Assembly (NCBI GenBank): GCA_004193285.1
Contig: SECP01000028.1
Coordinates: 1-64,000 of the forward strand
DNA: 64,000 bases
Direction: 5' to 3'
Source: Myxococcales bacterium
GTDB lineage: Bacteria; Myxococcota_A; Polyangia; Polyangiales; Polyangiaceae
A program made the translations under genes and the position numbers. How positions within the stretch are numbered: the first letter of the stretch is position 1; each line of letters starts with the position of its first letter. Positions 34,104 through 41,079 of this stretch are shown here, one piece after another. A model generated the notes under the pieces. It had not been told where the DNA came from, made no database searches, and worked only from the letters and a program-made list of their open reading frames with translations.

Positions 34104-35411
34104 CTATTGTGCGGAAGCGCTGGACGCGTCCAGGTTTTCGTCGATTTCCAGCGGGGTGAAGCGGGGCGCCAGCACATGGTTGATGGCGAACGCCACCAGG
34201 TAGGCGAAGCCGCAGATGGCGAACAGGATCGCGTAGCCGGCGGTGACGTTGCCGGTGGTTTGGAAGCGATCCAGCAGCTTGCCCGAATACAGGGGGAACA
34301 AGATGCCGCCGAAGGAGCCGGCCATGCCGCCGATGCCCACGATGCTCGCCACCGCGCGCTTGGGGAATACGTCCGATACGCTGGTGAACAGGTTGGCGCT
34401 CCAGGCTTGATGAGCGGCGCCGGCCAGACCGATCAGGAGCACCGCGGTCCAATCCCCCACCTGGGTGACGGCCAAGATGGGGATGACCGCGACCGCGAAG
34501 GCGAACATGCTCGTCTTGCGCGCGCGGCTCTGCGTGTAGCCGCGGCGCATCAGGTAGCCCGGCAGCCAGCCGCCGACCACGCTGAGCGCGGTCACGATCG
34601 AGTAGATGAGCACGAGGTGCACCCAGCTGTGCTTGATGTCCAGCCCGCGCGTCTTCTTGAAAAAATCCGGCAACCAGATCAGGAAGAACCACCACACCGG
34701 GTCGGTCAAGAACTTCGCCGCAACGAAGGCCCAGGTTTGCCGGTACTTCAGCAAGCTGCCCCAGCTCATCTTCGTGCTGTGCTCCACTTCGCGATCGCTC
34801 TGGATGTAGGCGAGCTCGGAAGCGTGCAGCCGCCGGCTGCGCTCGGGGATTTCGTAGAACGGAATCCACAAACCGAGCCAGAGTAGACCGACCAGGCCGG
34901 CGCCGACGAAGGCCGCGCGCCAGCCCCACAAATCCGCGATGAGCGGGATGACCGCGGGCGCCACGATCGCGCCCACGTTGGTGCCGGAGTTGAACAGCGC
35001 GGTCGCCAGCGCTCGCTCCTTACGCGGGAACCAAAGCGCAACCGCCTTGATCGCGGACGGGAAATTGCCGCCCTCACCCAAACCCAGCGCGACGCGGGCC
35101 CGCACGAAGCCGCTCACACTACCGACGGCGGCGTGCCCGATCGCGGCGATGCTCCAAGCCGCGATCGACACCGCGTACCCGACCTTGGTACCGAACCTGT
35201 CGACCAAATAGCCGAAGCCGAGCAGGCCCACCGCGTAAGCGCCCTGGAAAGCCGCGTTCACCTCGCCGAACTCGGTGTTCGTCCACTTCAGCTCTTCATC
35301 CAGGATGGGCTTCAGGAGCGAGAGAATCTGACGGTCGATGTAATTGACGGTGGTCGCGAAGAACAACAGTGCGCAGACCAGCCATCGGTAACGATGGGCA
35401 CCCTCGGGCAT
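34104..35411 (-). CDS. exuT: MFS hexuronate-type transporter (ExuT-like)
   Basis: Predicted 435 residues from ATG 35411, with AAGG upstream; longer in-frame starts add a hydrophilic tail. Twelve membrane helices. VNYIDRQILSLLKPIL, the anion:cation symporter (ACS) group signature, is followed by GLGEGGNFPSAIKAVALWFP and FNSGTNVGAIVAP. The E. coli ExuT relative imports galacturonate and glucuronate by proton symport. In this setting it could carry galacturonate or unsaturated uronates, but specificity is inferred from context. Reads leftward into the kdu operon after a 210-base gap and shares a dyad-rich upstream region with the divergent surface operon. Confidence 0.85.
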   Translation of the reverse strand: MPEGAHRYRWLVCALLFFATTVNYIDRQILSLLKPILDEELKWTNTEFGEVNAAFQGAYAVGLLGFGYLVDRFGTKVGYAVSIAAWSIAAIGHAAVGSVSGFVRARVALGLGEGGNFPSAIKAVALWFPRKERALATALFNSGTNVGAIVAPAVIPLIADLWGWRAAFVGAGLVGLLWLGLWIPFYEIPERSRRLHASELAYIQSDREVEHSTKMSWGSLLKYRQTWAFVAAKFLTDPVWWFFLIWLPDFFKKTRGLDIKHSWVHLVLIYSIVTALSVVGGWLPGYLMRRGYTQSRARKTSMFAFAVAVIPILAVTQVGDWTAVLLIGLAGAAHQAWSANLFTSVSDVFPKRAVASIVGIGGMAGSFGGILFPLYSGKLLDRFQTTGNVTAGYAILFAICGFAYLVAFAINHVLAPRFTPLEIDENLDASSASAQ

Positions 35412-35436
35412 GCGCCTTAATGCGCGCGAGCGCGAA

Positions 35437-35460
35437 TTCGATCGAAAAGACCGCTTTTCG
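35437..35460. promoter_or_regulatory. Overlapping palindromes upstream of exuT
   Basis: A 10-base perfect palindrome TTCGATCGAA overlaps a 7-base-arm inverted repeat CGAAAAG, four bases, CTTTTCG. They lie 26-49 bases ahead of the exuT ATG, where a repressor would block transcription. The sequence fits an operator of GntR- or IclR-type size (both families control uronate genes elsewhere); which regulator binds is unknown. Confidence 0.5.
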
Positions 35461-35620
35461 TCGCGCCCGTCACCCTCGCCCACGGCGCCCGGCACCTGGT
35501 GGTGAAAAAAAAGCACGCCGCCATGATCGATCCCCCGGCCACGCGCATTACGTCGTCAGCCGCACACAAGCTCCCTGCTCGGCGGAGACCCGCCCGACGG
35601 GTGGGGAAGCAGGTGTGCGG

Positions 35621-35630
35621 TGATTAATCA
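35621..35630. promoter_or_regulatory. A/T-rich perfect palindrome
   Basis: TGATTAATCA stands out in a G/C-rich region. It is about 210 bases upstream of the vWA gene and could be part of a promoter or operator. A similar core with one extra T (TGATTTAATCA) occurs just ahead of the small lipoprotein gene at 15631-15641. Confidence 0.3.
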
Positions 35631-35670
35631 TGGCCGCTTTTGCCACTCCACACGCAACCGGTGAAAGCGC

Positions 35671-35724
35671 GCCGGGTGCCCGGCTGCTCGTCGTTTAATA
35701 CGCAATCCCCTTGCGACGAGCAGC
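35671..35724 (+). promoter_or_regulatory. Overlapping hairpins in the leader of the pectin operon
   Basis: A short stem GCCGGG-TG-CCCGGC (35671-35684) overlaps by two bases a long perfect dyad: 11-base arms GCTGCTCGTCG (35683-35693) and CGACGAGCAGC (35714-35724) around an A/T-rich 20-base loop. If transcribed, these stems could compete. The position, about 115 bases upstream of the first ATG, suits a leader element; alternatively the long dyad is a DNA operator. Confidence 0.4.
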
Positions 35725-35838
35725 TGGGCCACCTGCTTGGACCCGCCGCGGCCCATCGGGCTCGCCAAGTCGAAGCGACGACGGTGCCCCGATGACGCGA
35801 GTGCGAGAGCTGGCGCTTCGAGCCTCTGGGAGCGAATC

Positions 35839-36975
35839 ATGAAGCCTTCGATCATTGTCGGTTCGGTTGCGATCTTGCTCGGCGTGGCCTGCTCGGCCGA
35901 GTCGGGCGGCGACGGCGGGAGCGGCGCCAACGGCTCCGGTGCCAGCTCCAGCAACGGGGCGACCAGCAGCAATGGCGCGACCGGCAACATCGGCATCGGC
36001 GCCGGCCCCGTCTTGGAGATGCCCAGCGGCGGTAGCGGCGGCGCCGGCGGCACCTCACCGGTGGACAACGGCGAGTGCGCTCAGCAAAGCGTCGTCGTCG
36101 GAGCCAAACCGGCGGACGTGCTGCTCGTGCTGGACCGCTCCAAGTCGATGATCGAAAACAAGGTGCCGCCGAACAACGTGACGCGTTGGGACGCGGTAGT
36201 GCCCGCGCTCAAGGCCGTGATCACGGAGACGGACGCGAGCGTCTCCTGGGGGCTCAAGGTATTCCCCGAGGGCGAAGGCAGCGAGTGCATCGAGGCCAGC
36301 GTCACGGACGCGATCCCGGTCCCGATTGCGACCCAAGACGCTGCGGCGGTGACCGGCGCGATCACGGCGACGATGGCGCTCGGCAACGGCACACCGACGG
36401 GTGAGGCCATCAAGAGGGCGACCGCGTACCTCAAGTCACGCGGTGCCAGCAATCAGTTCATCTTGCTGGCGACGGACGGTGATCCGTCGTGTCCGGACAA
36501 AGAGCCCGAAGCCTACGCGATCACCGCGATCAGCGAAGCCAAGGCCGCGGGCTTTCCGGTGTACGTCGTCGGCGTGCTGGATCCGGTCAAGGACAAGAGC
36601 AAGTTTCCGACGCTCAACGCGATGGCGGACGCGGGCGGCACCTCCCGCAGCGACAACCCGATCGCGGACAAGTTTTACCAGGCGTACAGCCAAGAGGAGC
36701 TGACGAACGCGCTCAAGGCCGTGACCGGCCAAGTCGTCAGCTGCGTCTTCGAGTTCACCTCCAAGCCGCCGGTTCCGACGAACATCGCCGTCATCGTCAA
36801 CGGCCAGCAGCTGAGCCAGGACCCGACCAAGGCGCAAGGGTGGGACTACACGAGCGACCAGTACGTGGCGCTCGAGCTTCATGGTGATGCGTGTCAGCAA
36901 GTGAAGACCGCGAGCCAGAACAAGATCGACATCATCTTCGGCTGCCCTGGCAAGCCCGTCATCGTTCCCAAGTAG
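35839..36975 (+). CDS. Lipoprotein with von Willebrand factor A domain
   Basis: Predicted 378 residues from ATG 35839, giving a signal peptide with lipobox LGVAC near residue 18, then a Gly/Ser/Ala/Asn linker to about residue 80. The vWA domain has the metal-ion-dependent adhesion site DRSKSM (DxSxS), the conserved Thr in GNGTPTGEAI and the Asp in LATDGDPSCPD. A short C-terminal sheet region with several cysteines follows. vWA domains bind proteins through a divalent cation. It is the first gene of the rightward operon containing GH105, PL1, outer-membrane barrels and PL3, so attachment to substrate or organising enzymes is inferred. Confidence 0.8.
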   Translation: MKPSIIVGSVAILLGVACSAESGGDGGSGANGSGASSSNGATSSNGATGNIGIGAGPVLEMPSGGSGGAGGTSPVDNGECAQQSVVVGAKPADVLLVLDRSKSMIENKVPPNNVTRWDAVVPALKAVITETDASVSWGLKVFPEGEGSECIEASVTDAIPVPIATQDAAAVTGAITATMALGNGTPTGEAIKRATAYLKSRGASNQFILLATDGDPSCPDKEPEAYAITAISEAKAAGFPVYVVGVLDPVKDKSKFPTLNAMADAGGTSRSDNPIADKFYQAYSQEELTNALKAVTGQVVSCVFEFTSKPPVPTNIAVIVNGQQLSQDPTKAQGWDYTSDQYVALELHGDACQQVKTASQNKIDIIFGCPGKPVIVPK

Positions 36976-36978
36976 GTC

Positions 36979-36983
36979 GGAGG
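36979..36983 (+). promoter_or_regulatory. Shine-Dalgarno that fixes the TTG start of the GH105 gene
   Basis: GGAGG lies six bases ahead of TTG 36990. Starting there gives a short signal peptide with a lipobox, whereas the longer open frame begins inside the preceding vWA gene and has no signal sequence. Confidence 0.7.
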
Positions 36984-36989
36984 TATCCC

Positions 36990-39359
36990 TTGTCGCGCGC
37001 ATTCAGCGCGGTCCTCGCCGCTAGCGTCGCGGCGTGCGCCGCCACCGCACCGTCGCAGCCTGCGGCCGTGCCTACCAGGCCCGCAAACCCATCGGCGGCG
37101 GCCCCCCCGGCCACCGCGGAAGACGTGGTAGCGCTCTCGCCGCAGGGCGTGGGCGTTACGGTCGAAAATCCGCTGCCGGAGGCGCGCGGACCCGAGACCA
37201 TCTCCGTCAAAATCGGCGATCTTTTGCGCATTCTTCCGACGCTCGAGCCAAAGAAGCTCCTCGTCGTGGACGGCGCAGGGCGCGTTCAACTGTCGCAGCT
37301 CGTGGACACCAACGGCGACGAGTCGCCGGACGAGCTCGTGTTTCAGACGACCCTCGCCGCGAGCGAGACGAAGACGCTGCGCGTGCAGCCGGGCGAGCGC
37401 AAGCCCTACAAGGCTTCGGACTTCAAGGTGTACGGGCGGTTCGTCCGGGAGCGTCACGACGACTTCGCGTTCGAGAACGACAAGCTCGCTCAACGCATGT
37501 ACGGCCAGGACCTCGAGACCTGGAAGGCCGAGCCCCTCACCTCGAGCGGCATCGACGTGTGGGCGAAGCGCACGCACCGGCTGGTCATCAACGACTGGTA
37601 CATGACGGACGACCACCACCGTGACAACGGCGACGGCGCCGACCTGTATTCGGTGAACAAGGCGCGCGGCTGCGGCGGCCTCGGCGTTTGGGACGGTGGA
37701 AAGCTCTACGTTTCGCGTAATTTCGTGGGGTCGCGCGTGCTCGCGCAGGGCCCAATTCGGCTGCTCTTCGAGCTCGAATACCCCGCTTACGAAACCGCGA
37801 GCGGCAAGGTCATCGAGACCAAGCGCATCACGGTGGACGCGGGCCGCAACCTCAACCGCTTCGAGAGCCATTTCAAGGTCGAGAGCGGCTCGCGCCCCGC
37901 CGCGGTGGGCATCGGGATCGCCAAGCACAAGGGCGGTAGCGCCGGGTTCGACAAGTCGCTCGGCCTGTTGCACAGCTGGGAGCCGCTCAAAGAAGGCGGC
38001 GGCAACGTCGGCTGCGGCATCGTGGCGTCGCCGGAAACCGTCGAGGGTTCGCAGGAAACCGAGCTGGATACGCTGCTCGTCGCGAACGTGCCTCCGAACG
38101 GACCGCAGGTCTACTACGCCGGCTTCGGTTGGGATCGCAGCGGGGACTTCGCCGACCAAAAGGCGTGGCTCGGCTACGCGCAGGGCTTCGCTCGGGCGCT
38201 CCGCGCGCCCTTGCGCGTCTCGCTCAGCAATGCAGCGGAGCGCGCGGCCACCCCGCCTCAGGCGGACGGCGCCTGGGCCAAGCTGACTTGCGATTGGCTC
38301 ATGGCTGGTCACCCTGAAGGGCTACCCAGCTGGGAGTACGACAACGGCTTGGTGCTCCGCGGGTGTGAGCAGCTGGGGCTGAAGACCGGCGACGCGCGCT
38401 ACCTGGACTACGTGCGAAAGAGCATCGACCCGCTCATCGCCGCCGACGGCAGCATCAAGGGTTTCAAGCTGGACGAGTACCAGCTGGACCACGTGGCCTC
38501 CGGCAAGCTCGTGCTTGGCCTCTACGACCGAAGCAATGACCCGAAGGACCGTGCGCGTTACAAGAAGGCGCTCCTGCTGCTGCGCGGTCAGCTACGAGCG
38601 CAGCCCCGCACGACGGACGGCGGCTTCTGGCACAAGAAGATTTATCCCAGCCAAATGTGGTTGGACGGCTTGTACATGGCCGCTCCCTTCATGGCGGAGC
38701 TCGCGGGCAAGCTCGAGGAACCGGCGCTCTACGATGACGTGATCAAGCAGGTCGCGCTCATGGAGCAGCACACGCGCGATCCCAAGACTGGCCTTCTGTA
38801 TCACGGCTGGGACGAGAGCAAGAAGCAGCGCTGGGCGAGCAAGTCGACCGGCGTCTCCCCGGAGTTTTGGGGACGCGCGGTCGGCTGGTACGCGATGGGC
38901 CTCGTGGACGTGCTGGACTTTTTGCCGGAGAAGCACCCGAAGCGCGCCGACGTCCTCGCGGCGCTCGGGCGCCTCGCGGCGGCGGTGAAGGCAGCGCAAG
39001 ACCCGGAGCGCGGCGTGTGGTGGCAGGTGCTGGACAAGCCGGGCGCGCCGCGCAACTACCGGGAAGCCTCCGCGACCGCCATGCTCGTGTACGCGCTCGA
39101 GAAGGGCGTCCGAAAAGGCTGGCTGGACAAGGGCGTCTACGGACCGGTCGCGGAGCGCGGCTACGCGGGACTGCTGAAGGAGTTCGCGAGCGTGGACGCC
39201 CAAGGAAACGTGGAGCTACGGGGCGTGTGCAAGGTGGCGGGTCTGGGCGGCAACCCCTATCGAGACGGCTCCTACGAGTACTACGTCAGCACGGACATTG
39301 CGTCGAACGACCCTAAAGGGCTCGGCGCGTTCATCTTGGCGAGCGTGGAGCGACCGTGA
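36990..39359 (+). CDS. DUF4861-GH105 fusion lipoprotein, probable unsaturated glycuronyl/rhamnogalacturonyl hydrolase
   Basis: Predicted 789 residues. A short signal ends in ASVAAC (Cys16), then a Pro/Ala linker. Residues about 55-420 are a DUF4861 domain (RMYGQDL, IDVWAKRTHRLVINDWY, RGCGGLGVWDGGKLYVSRNF). Residues about 430-789 are a GH105 (alpha/alpha)6 barrel with MWLDGLYMAAPFMAELAG, HGWDESKKQRWA and PEFWGRAVGWYAMGLVDVL, including the conserved Asp/His active-site region. GH105 enzymes remove the unsaturated uronic acid that lyases leave at the non-reducing end, releasing 5-keto-4-deoxyuronate. DUF4861 is frequently found fused to or beside GH88/GH105 enzymes. Its stop overlaps the next gene's GTG by four bases. 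Confidence 0.88.
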   Translation: MSRAFSAVLAASVAACAATAPSQPAAVPTRPANPSAAAPPATAEDVVALSPQGVGVTVENPLPEARGPETISVKIGDLLRILPTLEPKKLLVVDGAGRVQLSQLVDTNGDESPDELVFQTTLAASETKTLRVQPGERKPYKASDFKVYGRFVRERHDDFAFENDKLAQRMYGQDLETWKAEPLTSSGIDVWAKRTHRLVINDWYMTDDHHRDNGDGADLYSVNKARGCGGLGVWDGGKLYVSRNFVGSRVLAQGPIRLLFELEYPAYETASGKVIETKRITVDAGRNLNRFESHFKVESGSRPAAVGIGIAKHKGGSAGFDKSLGLLHSWEPLKEGGGNVGCGIVASPETVEGSQETELDTLLVANVPPNGPQVYYAGFGWDRSGDFADQKAWLGYAQGFARALRAPLRVSLSNAAERAATPPQADGAWAKLTCDWLMAGHPEGLPSWEYDNGLVLRGCEQLGLKTGDARYLDYVRKSIDPLIAADGSIKGFKLDEYQLDHVASGKLVLGLYDRSNDPKDRARYKKALLLLRGQLRAQPRTTDGGFWHKKIYPSQMWLDGLYMAAPFMAELAGKLEEPALYDDVIKQVALMEQHTRDPKTGLLYHGWDESKKQRWASKSTGVSPEFWGRAVGWYAMGLVDVLDFLPEKHPKRADVLAALGRLAAAVKAAQDPERGVWWQVLDKPGAPRNYREASATAMLVYALEKGVRKGWLDKGVYGPVAERGYAGLLKEFASVDAQGNVELRGVCKVAGLGGNPYRDGSYEYYVSTDIASNDPKGLGAFILASVERP

Positions 39360-39892
39360 CTCTGCTGCGTCGCACGCTGAGCTGCTTCGTGCTCGGCTCG
39401 GCGTTGTCTTGCTCCGCGGCCAAGCCCGCCGCCGCTACGCCGCCCGCGCCGGCGCCGATGCCAGCGGGCGCTACGTGGGCCGGGCTCTATCAGGGGCCCT
39501 ACCACCTCATCCTCAACATCTGGACTCGGGGCGGTCGTGCCGAAGGCAACTGGCGAGCGGTCGGCAATCGCGAGGGCGCGTTCACCGGCACCGTGAACGG
39601 CAACCTGCTGGTCCTCGACTGGACCGAGCGCGCGCAGGGCAACCAGGAGACTTGGTCGGGGAGCGGCTACTTCGTGTACAGCGCGGCGCCCGGTCGCCCC
39701 GCCGAAATCTTCGGTGAATGGGGCATGGGCAGCGCCGGAAAAGTCAACGATTGGTGGGCCAAGAAGCGCTCCGACGAGCCGCTGCGCGACGAGCGCGGCC
39801 AGATCGACCGCGACGCCGACCAGCAGTACCAAGACGATAGCGCCGGCTGCGAGATGGCCGGCTGCGACACTTCGGATCAGGACGGCAAATGA
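39356..39892 (+). CDS. Small lipoprotein, lipocalin-like barrel
   Basis: Predicted 178 residues. GTG start overlapping the GH105 gene stop. A signal peptide ends around SALSC (residue 19), then a short Pro/Ala linker. The core, WAGLYQGPYHLILNIWTRGG, then GNWRAVGNREGAFTGTVNGN and LVLDWTER, has the alternating strands of a small beta-barrel, similar to bacterial lipocalin-like proteins. The acidic C-terminus (RDADQQYQDDSAGC) holds two cysteines. No enzyme motif. Its coupling on both sides (GTGA and ATGA overlaps) places it in the pectin degradation complex or pathway. Confidence 0.6.
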   Translation: MTLLRRTLSCFVLGSALSCSAAKPAAATPPAPAPMPAGATWAGLYQGPYHLILNIWTRGGRAEGNWRAVGNREGAFTGTVNGNLLVLDWTERAQGNQETWSGSGYFVYSAAPGRPAEIFGEWGMGSAGKVNDWWAKKRSDEPLRDERGQIDRDADQQYQDDSAGCEMAGCDTSDQDGK

Positions 39893-40986
39893 GGCGAAGC
39901 GCGGTGCTCGCCGCGTGCATCTCGCTCGCGTGCTCCAGCGCCCCCACTCAAGTCACCGGCCAAGCCGCGACGACCGACTCGGGACCGCCTCCCTTCGACA
40001 CCGCCCCGAGCGGCTGGGCGGCGGTGCCTGCGCTCGGCCTGAACGGCACGACCGGCGGTGAAGGCGGTCCGCTCGTCACCGTCACCACGACGGCGGACTT
40101 CATCGCGCAAGTGAAGTCGGCGCAGCCGAGCACCGTGCTCGTCAGCGGCGTCATCGGTGAAGGAACGCGCGTCACCATCACGTCGAACCACACCATCATC
40201 GGCCTCCCCGGGGCCGAGTTTCACGGCGGCCTCAAGGTGAGCGGCGGCTCGAACATCATCATTCGCAATCTCAAGATCGTCGGCAACAACTGCGTAGACA
40301 GCCCGAGTGACTGCTCGGCGGGGGCGGACGCGGTCAGCATTGGGAGTGACGCGCACCACGTTTGGGTCGACCACTGCGACGTCTCGGATGGGTCGGACGG
40401 CAACTTGGACGTGAACGGGGGCGCGGATTTCGTGACCATCTCGTGGACGAAATTTTCGTACTCGGGCCTTCGCGCTGGCGGCCATCAGTTCTCCAATCTG
40501 GTCGGTTCCAACGACGACGAGCCGTCGGACGCCGGAAAGCTGCGGGTGAGCTACCATCACGTTTGGTGGGGTGAGCACGTGCGTGAGCGCATGCCGCGGG
40601 TGCGCTACGGGCAGGTGCACGTCTTCAACAGCCTGTATACCGCGACCGGCAACGACTACTGCATCGGCCTCGGCGTGTACGCCAACATCTTGACGGAAGC
40701 GAACGTCTTTCAAGCGGTGCACGACCCGATCGAGAGCAACAGCTACGCCAACGAGCAGAGCATCGTCGTCTCGCGCGACAACTTGTATTTGGGCGCGTCC
40801 GGCACCGTCGCGGATCGCGGAAGCGCGGTGTTCGTGCCGCCGTATCCGTACACGCTCGCAGACGTGAACACGGTTCAAGACTCCGTACAAAACGGCGCGG
40901 GGCCGTGCTCGAGCCGCTTCGTTCTCGAGACCACGCCGACTTTGCGCTGCAGTGCGCCGTCAGGCTCGCCGCTGAATACGCCGTAA
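39889..40986 (+). CDS. Pectate lyase, polysaccharide lyase family 1
   Basis: Predicted 365 residues. A short N-terminal signal with cysteines at 10 and 15 (probable lipoprotein, although the -3 position is atypical). The parallel beta-helix has VWVDHCDVSDGSDGNLDV (substrate/calcium loop, the VDH element) and the catalytic Arg in RERMPRVRYGQVHVFNSLY, where Arg234 and Arg237 match the RxPxxR signature. The enzyme cleaves polygalacturonate at internal sites by calcium-dependent beta-elimination. Fourth gene of the operon; a 93-base gap follows, with a small hairpin at its stop codon, before the outer-membrane barrels. Confidence 0.9.
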   Translation: MRRSAVLAACISLACSSAPTQVTGQAATTDSGPPPFDTAPSGWAAVPALGLNGTTGGEGGPLVTVTTTADFIAQVKSAQPSTVLVSGVIGEGTRVTITSNHTIIGLPGAEFHGGLKVSGGSNIIIRNLKIVGNNCVDSPSDCSAGADAVSIGSDAHHVWVDHCDVSDGSDGNLDVNGGADFVTISWTKFSYSGLRAGGHQFSNLVGSNDDEPSDAGKLRVSYHHVWWGEHVRERMPRVRYGQVHVFNSLYTATGNDYCIGLGVYANILTEANVFQAVHDPIESNSYANEQSIVVSRDNLYLGASGTVADRGSAVFVPPYPYTLADVNTVQDSVQNGAGPCSSRFVLETTPTLRCSAPSGSPLNTP

Positions 40987-40994
40987 CGATACGG
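40981..40994 (+). terminator. Small hairpin spanning the PL1 stop codon
   Basis: CCGTA, four bases, TACGG includes the TAA stop and is followed by AATTT. A weak terminator or attenuator. It might let the outer-membrane genes downstream be expressed separately. Confidence 0.3.
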
Positions 40995-40996
40995 AA

Positions 40997-41010
40997 TTTC
41001 GTGATCGAAA
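40997..41010. promoter_or_regulatory. Palindrome upstream of the first outer-membrane barrel gene
   Basis: TTTCG, TGAT, CGAAA is a perfect dyad with 5-base arms, 70 bases ahead of the next ATG in an A/T-enriched patch. Its centre shares the 10-mer TCGTGATCGA with the PL9 divergent promoter (27895-27904), so both could be bound by one regulator. Confidence 0.4.
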
Positions 41011-41079
41011 GTTATCGCTGCCGCATTACACGGAGTCGAGCGCGATGATCGCGAATCGGCGCGACAGAAGCCTTGCTCC

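Larger units (their letters stand above)
35412..35838. other. 427-base divergent region between exuT and the vWA lipoprotein operon
   Basis: No credible gene is seen. The segment holds several dyads: TTCGATCGAA (35437-35446), CGAAAAG/CTTTTCG (35443-35460), TGATCGATC (35524-35532), ACCCG/CGGGT (35588-35602), TGATTAATCA (35621-35630), GCCGGG/CCCGGC (35671-35684) and GCTGCTCGTCG/CGACGAGCAGC (35683-35724). This density marks it as the likely control region of the pectin locus. A promoter consensus could not be assigned. Confidence 0.6.

Noticed and set aside
36894-38312. 472-codon antisense frame over the DUF4861-GH105 gene
   Set aside because: Conserved DUF4861 motifs are on the plus strand in the same region; the antisense product is compositionally biased.
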